64,000 bases of DNA from Nocardia ninae NBRC 108245 (GTDB lineage Bacteria > Actinomycetota > Actinomycetes > Mycobacteriales > Mycobacteriaceae). The stretch's first letter is position 1. The number at the start of each line of letters is the position of its first letter. Shown one piece after another: positions 54,400 to 63,200 of the stretch. The stretch spans positions 92,883 to 156,882 of the forward strand of contig NZ_BJXA01000013.1 in the NCBI RefSeq assembly GCF_007990755.1, read 5' to 3'. The position numbers and the translations under genes were made by a program. The notes beneath the pieces are model-generated. The model worked only from the letters and a program-made list of their open reading frames with translations. It searched no databases and was not told where the DNA came from.

Positions 54400-55631
54400 C
54401 GATTCGGCCGGAGTCACTGACCGTGCCGAGCACGGGAATCCTCGATGATGCGCGGCGTCGCGATGATCTCGATCCACTCACCCAGTACGCGCGTGGGTTC
54501 GCCACGGACGGAGCCACCCACCTCAACGGAAACTCTCTCGGCCCGCCGCGGGAAAGCCTTGCGGGCGAACTGGACCGCGTGGTCACCGCTCAGTGGGCGC
54601 CCCGCCAGGTGCAGGCCTGGTTCCGGGACGGCTGGCTGGACCTGCCGCGCACCGTCGGTGACAAACTCGCTCTGCTGCTCGGCGCGGGCCCCGGACAGAT
54701 CATGGTGGCCGGCGAGACGACCTCGACAACATTGTTCAACGCGCTGGTCGCTGCATGCCGCCTGCGGCCGGACCGCCCGGTGCTGCTGATCGAGGCCGAG
54801 TCGTTCCCCACCGACCTGTACATCGCGAGCTCGGTGGCCCGGCTGCTGGACCGCGAGCTCGTCGCCGAGTCGCGGACCGGCTTCGACGCCTACCTGCGCG
54901 AGCACGGTCAGCAGGTCGCCGCGGCGTTGGCCGCACCCGTGGATTTCCGCACGGGGGAGCGGCGGGAGATCCGGCCGACCACCGCGCTGTGTCACGCGTC
55001 AGGCGCGTTGTCGGTGTGGGACCTCAGCCATGCGGCGGGGGTACTCCCGGTGGACCTCGACGCGAACGCGGTCGACCTCGCCGTCGGCTGCGGCTACAAG
55101 TACCTCGGCGGTGGGCCCGGCGCACCTGCTTTTCTCTACCTTCCCGTTCGATTCCAGTCGACCGTGGACTTCCCGCTGACGGGGTGGCACGGGCACGCCA
55201 GGCCGTTCGAGATGGGTCCGGCCTTCGAGCCCGCCACCGATATCGAGCAGGCTCGCACCGGCACACCGCCACTACTCAGCCTCGCCGCCCTGAACCATGC
55301 CCTCGCCCCATTGGTGGAGGTGGGCATCCACGCATTGCATCAGCGCACCCGGGAGCTCAGCGAGTTCTTCCTGGAGTGCCTGGCGGAGCGTGATCCAGAA
55401 CTGTTGCGCTGCCTGGCATCTCCCCGAGAAGCGGACCGCCGCGGCGGCCACCTCGCGCTTCGCGTGCCCGACGCCGACGCCGTCGAACGTGCGCTCGCCG
55501 ACAGCGGCGTGCACGTCGACTCGCGGCCGCCCGATCTGATCCGTTTCGCCTTCGCGCCGCTGTATGTGACGCACGAGCAGGTGTGGCGCGCGGTCGACGC
55601 GCTCGGCCGCGCCCTGGAAGGACTGCGATGA
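54396..55631 (+). CDS. kynU: Kynureninase
   Basis: A 411-residue fold type I PLP enzyme that converts kynurenine or 3-hydroxykynurenine to (3-hydroxy)anthranilate and alanine. Family features are the N-terminal ARGFATDGATHLNGNSLGPPR, VAGETTSTTLFNALVAA (phosphate pocket), VWDLSHAAGVLPVDLDANAVDLAVGCGYKYLGGGPGAPAFLYL with the PLP Lys in YKYLGGGPGAPAF, and C-terminal SRPPDLIRFAFAPLYVTHEQVW. It overlaps the PhzF gene (ATGA) and the dioxygenase gene (ATGA). In this cluster it supplies the aromatic half of the PBD. Confidence 0.93.
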   Translation: MTIRPESLTVPSTGILDDARRRDDLDPLTQYARGFATDGATHLNGNSLGPPRESLAGELDRVVTAQWAPRQVQAWFRDGWLDLPRTVGDKLALLLGAGPGQIMVAGETTSTTLFNALVAACRLRPDRPVLLIEAESFPTDLYIASSVARLLDRELVAESRTGFDAYLREHGQQVAAALAAPVDFRTGERREIRPTTALCHASGALSVWDLSHAAGVLPVDLDANAVDLAVGCGYKYLGGGPGAPAFLYLPVRFQSTVDFPLTGWHGHARPFEMGPAFEPATDIEQARTGTPPLLSLAALNHALAPLVEVGIHALHQRTRELSEFFLECLAERDPELLRCLASPREADRRGGHLALRVPDADAVERALADSGVHVDSRPPDLIRFAFAPLYVTHEQVWRAVDALGRALEGLR

Positions 55632-56428
55632 CCAGCGCCCCGGAGTATCTCGCCCCCGAGTACGTCACCTACGCGCACATGGACGAACTGCACGAGTTGC
55701 AGCGTCCGCGCAGTGCAGCCCGCGGCGAGCTGAACTTCATCCTGATCAGCCACGTCAAAGAGCTGTTGTTCCGCGCGGTGATCGACGATCTCGACACCGC
55801 TCGCCGTGCGCTGGAGCGCGACGACGTGCCCGATGCCTGTCTGGCGCTGTCCCGGTCGGTCCGCACGCAGCGGGTCCTGGTGGCCTGCTGGGAATCGATG
55901 AACGGCATGTCGGTCGACGAGTTCGTGGCCTTCCGGCACGTCCTCAACGATGCCTCCGGCACCCAGTCCTTCGCCTACCGTGCCCTGGAGTTCCTGATGG
56001 GGAACCGGCCGGAAAATCAAGTGGCGGCGGCTTTCCGGGATGGCCACCCGATGCTGCGGGCCGAGCTGGGCAAGCCGTCGCTGTACGACACGGTCTTGCA
56101 ACACCTTGCCCGGCAGGGCTTTTCGGTTCCGGCCGAGTGCCTGGCGAAACCGTCTGCCGAGCAGCACGAGTCGAATCCGCTCGTGGAGGACGTGTGGCTC
56201 GACATCTACCGGCAGCCGGACCGGTATCCCGACGCGCACCGGCTCGCGGAGAGCCTGCTCGAGGTCGCGTATCAGTTCTCCCATTGGCGGGCCACGCATC
56301 TGCTGGTGGTGGAACGGATGCTCGGCGGTAAGAGCGGGACGGCAGGCACCGACGGTGCCCCGTGGCTGCGCGCCATCAACGAACACCGTTTCTTCCCGGA
56401 GCTGTGGACATTCCGCACCCGGCTGTAG
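55628..56428 (+). CDS. kynA: Tryptophan 2,3-dioxygenase
   Basis: A 266-residue heme dioxygenase that opens the indole ring of L-tryptophan to N-formylkynurenine. Visible are YVTYAHMDELHELQRPRS, NFILISHVKELLFRAVIDDLDTARRAL (the FIxxHQxxELWF-like region with distal His) and FSHWRATHLLVVERMLGGKSGTAGTDGAPWL (proximal heme His and GTGG-like loop). The ATG at 55628 overlaps the kynureninase stop. A pathway-dedicated copy like those in anthramycin, sibiromycin and tomaymycin clusters. Confidence 0.93.
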   Translation: MTSAPEYLAPEYVTYAHMDELHELQRPRSAARGELNFILISHVKELLFRAVIDDLDTARRALERDDVPDACLALSRSVRTQRVLVACWESMNGMSVDEFVAFRHVLNDASGTQSFAYRALEFLMGNRPENQVAAAFRDGHPMLRAELGKPSLYDTVLQHLARQGFSVPAECLAKPSAEQHESNPLVEDVWLDIYRQPDRYPDAHRLAESLLEVAYQFSHWRATHLLVVERMLGGKSGTAGTDGAPWLRAINEHRFFPELWTFRTRL

Positions 56429-56474
56429 ACGCGGCCTCAGAGAAATCACCGACTGCTGGAGGAATACGATCACG

Positions 56475-57539
56475 ATGACGGAACTGAAGACCGAGCTGAC
56501 GAAACCGGTCGACCTCACCTCGCTCGTCCCGGTGTTGTTCGGATTTGCTGCCTTTCAGCAATTGCGCGCCGCCTCGGAACTGCAACTGTTCGAATACCTC
56601 GACCTGAACGGCCAGGCCACCAGCGACCAGGTCGCCGCGGGGCTGGGGCTGCCCGTCAAATCGGCACGCAAGCTGCTGCTCGGCACCACCTCGCTCGGCC
56701 TCACCGATCGGGCGGACGACCGGTACGCGCTGAGCGAGATGTTGCGTGCCGCAATGGAAGACGGCACCTGGCCGCTCATCCGCAACATCATCGACTTCCA
56801 GCAGCGGCTGTCCTACCTGCCCGCGAAGGAGTACGCCGAGTCGTTGCGCACCGGCAAGAACCTCGGCCTGAAACACCTGCCCGGCACCGGAAACGACCTC
56901 TACACCAGGCTCGAACAGACGCCGGAGCTGGAGAATCTGTTCTTCCGCGGCATGCATTCCTGGTCGGAGTTGTCCAATCCGGTGCTGCTGCACCAGGTGG
57001 ACTACCGCGGCGTGACCAGGATCCTGGACGTCGGCGGCGGCGACGCGGTCAATGCGATCGCGCTCGCACAGGCCCACCCGCACTTGAAGATCACCGTGTT
57101 CGATCTCGAGGGCGCCGTCGAGGTGGCCGGCGACAATATCGCCGCCGCCGGGCTGGGTGACCGCATCGACGTGGTCGCCGGGGACATGTTCGGCGACCCG
57201 CTGCCCGGCGGGTACGACGCCGCGCTGTTCGCCCATCAGTTCGTGATCTGGTCGCCGGAACAGAACGTGGCGCTGCTCGAACGGGCCTACGCGGCGCTGC
57301 CGCCGGGCGGGCGGGTCATCGTGTTCAACGCGTTCGCCGACGACGACGGCCGTGGGCCGCTCTACACCGCGCTGGACAACGTGTACTTCACCACGTTGCC
57401 GTCCGAGGAGTCGACGATCTACCCGTGGCGTGAGCACGAAGAGTGGCTTGTCGCAGCGGGTTTCACCGACATCCTGCGAATTCGCAGCGACGGTTGGACG
57501 CCGCACGGTGTGATCGAAGGGCGCAAGGCCAATGAGTAA
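56475..57539 (+). CDS. SAM-dependent methyltransferase acting on the aromatic unit (SibL-like)
   Basis: A 354-residue small-molecule methyltransferase with an N-terminal dimerisation/winged-helix part (AAFQQLRAASELQLFEYLDLNGQATSDQVAAGLGLPVKSARKLLLGTTSLGL) and the SAM domain ILDVGGGDAVNAIALAQAHPHLKITVFDL, VVAGDMFGDPLP, VIVFNAF. In sibiromycin the SibL homologue C-methylates 3-hydroxykynurenine at C-4, and anthramycin has a comparable gene; O-methylation is the alternative. GGAGGA lies 13 bp before the ATG. The stop overlaps the next gene by 8 bp. Confidence 0.85.
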   Translation: MTELKTELTKPVDLTSLVPVLFGFAAFQQLRAASELQLFEYLDLNGQATSDQVAAGLGLPVKSARKLLLGTTSLGLTDRADDRYALSEMLRAAMEDGTWPLIRNIIDFQQRLSYLPAKEYAESLRTGKNLGLKHLPGTGNDLYTRLEQTPELENLFFRGMHSWSELSNPVLLHQVDYRGVTRILDVGGGDAVNAIALAQAHPHLKITVFDLEGAVEVAGDNIAAAGLGDRIDVVAGDMFGDPLPGGYDAALFAHQFVIWSPEQNVALLERAYAALPPGGRVIVFNAFADDDGRGPLYTALDNVYFTTLPSEESTIYPWREHEEWLVAAGFTDILRIRSDGWTPHGVIEGRKANE

Positions 57540-58422
57540 GCTCACCCGGTTGGACCGCGAGTATTCGCCCAGCTCGGCCGCCCGTGACCCGGCCGGCACG
57601 CTGCGGCGGTACCGGCGGCGCAGCGATACCGCCCGTTCCCGGCTCGACGTGCACATCGCGGTGCCCTACGGCGCGGGACACGGCGAGCGGTGTCATGTGT
57701 TTCCCGCTGTGCCGCAAGGCATCCGGGGACCGGAGACGCCCGCCCTCGTTTTCGTGCACGGCGGGCACTGGCAAGAGTCCGGCATCGACGACGCGTGCTT
57801 CGCGGCCCGGCAGGCGGTGCGGCACGGCTGCGCGTATGTCGCCGTAGGGTACGGGCTCGCCCCGGATCGCACGGTGCCGGGCATGATCGCCTCGGTGGCG
57901 CGGGCCCTGGAGTGGCTCGCGGGCACCGGGCCGCTGCTCGGGATCGACCCGGAGCGGTTGCATGTGGCGGGCAGCAGCGCGGGCGCGCATCTGCTGGCCG
58001 CGGCGCTCGCGGGCGCCGACGCGCCCAGGGTGCGCAGCGCGTGCTTGCTGAGCGGCCTGTACGACCTCACCGAGATTCCGGAGACCTACGTCAACGAGGC
58101 CGTCCGGCTGACACCCGAGACCGCCCGCGCGTGCAGCCCGCTGCGGATGTCCGCGCCGCGGTGCGATTCGATCCTGCTCGCCGCCGGGCAGCACGAGACT
58201 CGAACCTATCTGCGGCAACACGAGCGGTACGCCGAACATCTTGCCGCACAGCACATCCCGGTGGACGCGCGGATCGTGTCCGGGCGGGATCACTTCGACC
58301 TGCCGCTGGACCTGGTCGATCCGTCGACCCCGTTCGGCCGGACCAGCCTGCGGCACCTCGGCCTGGCACCGCGCCGCCGAGGCTCCGCCACCCCGGAAGG
58401 AACGGTGACATCAGCGCGATGA
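57532..58422 (+). CDS. Kynurenine formamidase-like alpha/beta hydrolase
   Basis: A 296-residue alpha/beta hydrolase of the esterase/formamidase type. The oxyanion motif is LVFVHGGHWQESGID (HGGxW as in arylformamidases), the nucleophile elbow is LHVAGSSAGAHLLAAAL, and the catalytic His is probably in GRDHFDLPLDLVD. It would deformylate N-formylkynurenine between tryptophan dioxygenase and kynureninase. Two operon neighbours encode those steps, supporting this over a general esterase. Its stop overlaps the NRPS start (ATGA). Confidence 0.87.
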   Translation: MSKLTRLDREYSPSSAARDPAGTLRRYRRRSDTARSRLDVHIAVPYGAGHGERCHVFPAVPQGIRGPETPALVFVHGGHWQESGIDDACFAARQAVRHGCAYVAVGYGLAPDRTVPGMIASVARALEWLAGTGPLLGIDPERLHVAGSSAGAHLLAAALAGADAPRVRSACLLSGLYDLTEIPETYVNEAVRLTPETARACSPLRMSAPRCDSILLAAGQHETRTYLRQHERYAEHLAAQHIPVDARIVSGRDHFDLPLDLVDPSTPFGRTSLRHLGLAPRRRGSATPEGTVTSAR

Positions 58423-60239
58423 AGAACTCACTGACCGCCGCCCCGATCGAGTCCGCGACCACGGGCCCGGCCGCGACGGCCACCACCGAGACGATCGCCG
58501 ACGCGTTCGTGCGCACCGCACGCGAGCACGCGGACCGCGAGGCGATATCCGACGGCAGCACGACGCTGACCTACGCCGAACTGGACGCCATCAGCAGCCA
58601 GATCGCGCGAGCGCTGCGCGACCGAGACCTACCGGTCGGCGCGCGCGTCGGGGTGCATCTGGACCGCAGCCTCGCCACCTATCAGGTGTTCCTGGGCATT
58701 CTCAAGGCCGGTCTCGTTGTCGTCCCGTTCAATCCGGTGCATCCGGCAGCGCACAAGTCGCGGATGTTCCGTGCCGCCGAGCCCGCCGTCACGGTGATCG
58801 ACGCGGGCGAGACGCCGGACGGATTCCCCGCAGAGGCTTGCCTGCCGGTCACCGAGTTGCTGTCGGCCGCGAAGTCGTTGTCCACCGAATCGGGGCCGTC
58901 CGCGGTGACCGCGGCGGCGCCCGCGTTCATCCTGTTCACCTCGGGCTCGACCGGCGTGCCCAAGGGAGTGGTGATCGCGCATCGTGGGATCGCGCGGGTG
59001 TCCCGGCATCTCACCGGATTCACTCCTGGACCGGCGGACCGGTTCCTGCAACTCGCGCAGCCCGCGTTCGCCGCATCGACCACCGACATCTGGACCTGTC
59101 TGCTGCGGGGTGGCCGGCTCACCGTCGCACCGCAGGAGATGCCGCCGCTCGGCGACCTCGCGAGACTTATTGAGCGCGAACGTATTACGGTGCTCAACCT
59201 CTCGGTCGGTTTGTTCAATCTGCTGGTCGAGCACCACTCGAAGAGCCTCGCGCAGGTGCGGACGGTGATCGTCAGCGGCGACTTTCCCTCCGCATCGCAC
59301 CTGGAGCGCGCGCTGGCCGTGGTCGACGGCGATGTGTTCAATGCCTTCGGCTGCACGGAGAATTCGGCGCTCACCGCCGTCCACAAGATCACCGCGGCGG
59401 ACCTGTCCGATGCCGAGATCCCGGTCGGCCGGCCGATGCCCACCGTCGAGCTGACGGTGCGGGACGAGGCGCTGGACGAATGCCCGCCCGGCCGGATCGG
59501 CGAACTGTGCATAGCGGGCGACGGGGTGGCGTCGGGCTACCTCAATGATCCGGAACTCACCGCGCGCAAGTTCGTTCGGCACGACGGTCAGCGACTGCTG
59601 CGGACCGGCGACCTGGCCAAGCTGACCGAGGACGGGGAGATACTCCTCGCGGGCCGCACCGACCAGATGGTGAAGGTGCGCGGGTTCCGGGTCGAGCCAC
59701 GGCATGTCGAGGTGACGGCCGAGGCGTTCCCCGGCGTCGCACAGGCGGTGGCGCAGGCCGTGCCGAGCGGTGGTGCGGCGGGTCAGCTGGCGCTGTGGTG
59801 TGTGCCGACGACGGGGCACGAACTGTCCACCGACGAGCTGACGGAGCATCTGCGGAAGTCGTTGCCCGACTACATGGTTCCGTCGACGGTGTTGCTGCTC
59901 GACGCGTTTCCGCGCAATACCAACGGCAAGATCGACCGCAAGGATCTCTCGTCGCGATTGGTGCCCGCCGAGGACGACGAGTCGACGGTCGAGGAGACCA
60001 GAACTGAGGATCAGCTGGCCCAGGTCGTCCGCACGACCCTGCTGAACGCCACCGGGCTGGCCGACATCGATCTGGATGCCGGTCTCATCGAAAGCGGTGT
60101 CACCTCACTGCAATTGATCGACCTCGGCGCTCGGCTGGAGGAGGTGTCGGGGGTCGCACTGGCACCCGACGACATCGTGGGCGTCGGCACCGTGCGCGGT
60201 GTCGCCGACCTGATCCGCACCAAACGGGCGCGAGGCTGA
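58419..60239 (+). CDS. NRPS loading module A-PCP for anthranilate-type acid
   Basis: A 606-residue two-domain NRPS. Adenylation motifs: A3 FILFTSGSTGVPKGV (residues about 170-184), A4 PAFAASTTDIW (215-225), A5 NAFGCTEN, A7 RLLRTGDLAK, A8 GRTDQMVKVRGFRVEPRHVE, A10 PRNTNGKIDRKD. At residue 218 the Asp that binds an amino acid's alpha-amino group is replaced by Ala, as in aryl-acid-activating domains. The PCP has Ser563 in ESGVTSLQLIDLG. It matches the stand-alone anthranilate modules of PBD systems (TomA, SibE type). Its ATG at 58419 overlaps the hydrolase stop; the downstream NRPS starts 1 bp after its stop. Confidence 0.9.
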   Translation: MKNSLTAAPIESATTGPAATATTETIADAFVRTAREHADREAISDGSTTLTYAELDAISSQIARALRDRDLPVGARVGVHLDRSLATYQVFLGILKAGLVVVPFNPVHPAAHKSRMFRAAEPAVTVIDAGETPDGFPAEACLPVTELLSAAKSLSTESGPSAVTAAAPAFILFTSGSTGVPKGVVIAHRGIARVSRHLTGFTPGPADRFLQLAQPAFAASTTDIWTCLLRGGRLTVAPQEMPPLGDLARLIERERITVLNLSVGLFNLLVEHHSKSLAQVRTVIVSGDFPSASHLERALAVVDGDVFNAFGCTENSALTAVHKITAADLSDAEIPVGRPMPTVELTVRDEALDECPPGRIGELCIAGDGVASGYLNDPELTARKFVRHDGQRLLRTGDLAKLTEDGEILLAGRTDQMVKVRGFRVEPRHVEVTAEAFPGVAQAVAQAVPSGGAAGQLALWCVPTTGHELSTDELTEHLRKSLPDYMVPSTVLLLDAFPRNTNGKIDRKDLSSRLVPAEDDESTVEETRTEDQLAQVVRTTLLNATGLADIDLDAGLIESGVTSLQLIDLGARLEEVSGVALAPDDIVGVGTVRGVADLIRTKRARG

Positions 60240-60240
60240 C

Positions 60241-63200
60241 ATGACGGCTACCGAGCAACACACAGCGAACGGCGCGCAGCACCTGCCCGCGTCCCCGGCC
60301 CAGCCCGGTATGTGGTTCGACAGCATCTACGGCGCCGATCCCACGGCGTACAACCAGCCACTGGTGCTGCGGCTGCACACCCTGCTCGACCATCAAGCCC
60401 TCGCCGAGGCGCTGCGGATCGTGCATCAGGACCATTCGGCGCTGCGCACCACCTTCGAGATGGCCGCCGACGGCGAGTTGCGACAGGTGGTGCACGGCGA
60501 ACTGACGCCGGACGTCGACGTGCGTGATGATCACGGCGGCGATCCCGAGGACTGGGTGGCCGAGCAACTGGCGGAGGTCGCGGGGGCTGTTTTCGATCTG
60601 CGTGGCGGTCCGCTGGCCCGGGTCCGGCACCTCCGGTTCGCCGAGGGCCGGAGCCTGCTGGTGTTCAACATTCACCACACGGTGTTCGACGGCATGTCGT
60701 TCAAGCCGTATCTCAGCCAGGTGGAGGCGACCTACACCGCGCTGGTGCACGGCGACGAGCCGCAGCAGCGACCGCATCGCCAAGCCGTCGAGGCGTACGA
60801 GCGCTGGGCCGAGCTGGCCGACAATGCCGACACGCTGCACTACTGGCGGGAGAAGCTGGCGAAAGCCCCTGCGGCAGTGTCGTTCGGGCTGCCGGGCACC
60901 GGGACGCCACGGCACGTGACCCGGCAGCAGGTGCTCGACGACGAGCTCGCGGCGCGGGTGCGCGAGTTCTGTGCCGCGGAGGGCATCACCACCAGCATGT
61001 TCTTCGTCGCCCTCTGCTTCGTGCTGCTGCACCGGCAGACCGGGCAGGACGAAGTGCTGCTGGGGATCCCGGTCTCGGTGCGCGGCGCCGGCGACGCCGA
61101 GGTGATCGGCCATCTCACCAATACCGTTGTGCTGCAACACCACCTCGACCGCGGCGCGACCGCCCGTGACGTGTTGCGCAGAGTGAAACGTGAAGTGCTG
61201 GAGGCGCTTCGGCACCGGCACGCGCCACTGGAGGCGGTGCTCGGCGAGGTCCGCGCGGCCGGTGGCACGCAGGACGGGGCCTTGTTCAACGCGATGGTCA
61301 CCGTGATGCCCGCCGCGGCCCGCCGGCTGGACCTGCCCGAGTGGGGCGTGCAGACCTGGGAGCACGCGCCGGGTGGCGCCAAATACGACCTGGCGATCCT
61401 GGTGGACGAGACGGCGGACCAGTACACCCTGGTCGTCGAGCACGTCACGGCCGCGGCCGACGGCGAAAGCTTCACGGCCTATCTGGCGCAGCGGCTGCAC
61501 ACCTTGGTCGACAGCGTGCTCACCGAGCCGGACGGGCAGATCAACGAACTGCGTTGGACGAGTGAGGCGGAGGAGCAGGCCATCACGGAGCTGTGCGCCC
61601 GCCGGAAGGACGCGCCCGAGCTGGGCACCGAGTTGACCGCCGATCTGTTCGGGGCGAGCGCCGCGGCGGCGAGCGCGGAACCCGCGGTGATCGCCGACGG
61701 GACGGTGACCACCTACGCCGAATTGGCAAGTCGCGCAGACGCCGTGGCGGCCACGCTGGTAGATCGGGGAGTCCGGGACGGACTGCCGGTCGCCGTGCTG
61801 ATGCGGCCCGGCCTGGATCTGATCGCGACGGTGATCGGCATCCTGCGCGCGGGTGGCAGCTACGTCACCTTGGATGCCGAACCGCGGGAGCGGTTGAACT
61901 TCGTACTGAACGATTGCGGCGCAACCATTCTGCTGCGTGGTGCCGAGATCGACCTCGCGGGCGTGTCGTTGCCCGCAGGACTCGAAGTCATCGAGGTATC
62001 CGAAACAGGCGGTGCAGCAGCGTCATTCGATGGCGCGCGGAAGGCGCCCGAGGACACGGCGTACATCGTCTACACGTCGGGCTCCACCGGCCGCCCCAAA
62101 GGTGTTCGGCTGCCGGAGGTCACGCTGGCGAACCTGGCCCACAACCAAGTCATCTTCTCCGGGGAACGCCGGACGCGCACATTGCAGTACATGCCGCCCG
62201 CCTTCGACGTGTTCGCCATCGAGGTGTTCGGAACCCTCTGCGCCGGTGGCACTCTGGTGATCCCGCCGGCGGACGCCCGCACCGATTTCGAGGCTTTGGC
62301 CGCTTTGCTGGCCGACGAGCGGATCGAGCGGGCCTACCTGCCCTATGTCACGCTCCGTGAGCTGGCCGCCGTGCTCCGATCGTCGCCGGTGGACTTGCCG
62401 GACCTGCGCGAGGTGTACGTCACCGGCGAGCGGCTGGTGATCACCGGCGATATGCGGGCGATGTTCCGGCGAAACCCGAACGCGCGGTTGATCAATGCCT
62501 ACGGGCCGTCCGAGGCGCACCTGTGCAGTTGGGACGCGTTGCCCGACGATCCCGACGCCTGGCCGACCATTCCGTCGATCGGCCGGGTCGTCGCGGGTGT
62601 CGACGCGTATGTGCTCAGTGCCGCCGACGGCACTGCTCGGCGAGCACCGTTCGGCGTCGAGGGCGAACTCTGCGTCGCGGGCCCGGTCGTCTCGCCGGGG
62701 TATATCGGCCTGCCGGACAAGACGCGCGAGGCCATGGTTCCCGACCCGTTCGTCCCCGGCCAGCTGATGTACCGCACCGGCGATGTGGTGGTGCTGGCCC
62801 CGGACGGGTCCCTGCACTACCGCGGCCGCAAGGACGATCAGGTCAAGATCCGCGGCTATCGCGTCGAGCCGGGCGAGATAGAAGCCGCGCTGGAACGGGA
62901 ATTGGAGGTGGACGCCGCCGCCGTGATCGTGGTGTCCGAAGGCGGCGACCGAGCGCTGCACGCCTTCGTGCAGAGCGCCGCAGCGCCGTCGAAGGACTGG
63001 CGCACCCGGCTCGGCGCGGTGCTGCCCGGCTACATGATCCCGCGCCGGCTCACCCGCATCGACGCCATCCCGGTGACCTCGAACGGGAAGACCGACCGTC
63101 GCGCTCTGGCGGCACAGCCGATCTCACCGGATCCCGCCGATGAGGTCGACCAGTCCGATGTCACCTGGACCGACGCGGAGCGCACGATGGCCGCGCTGTG

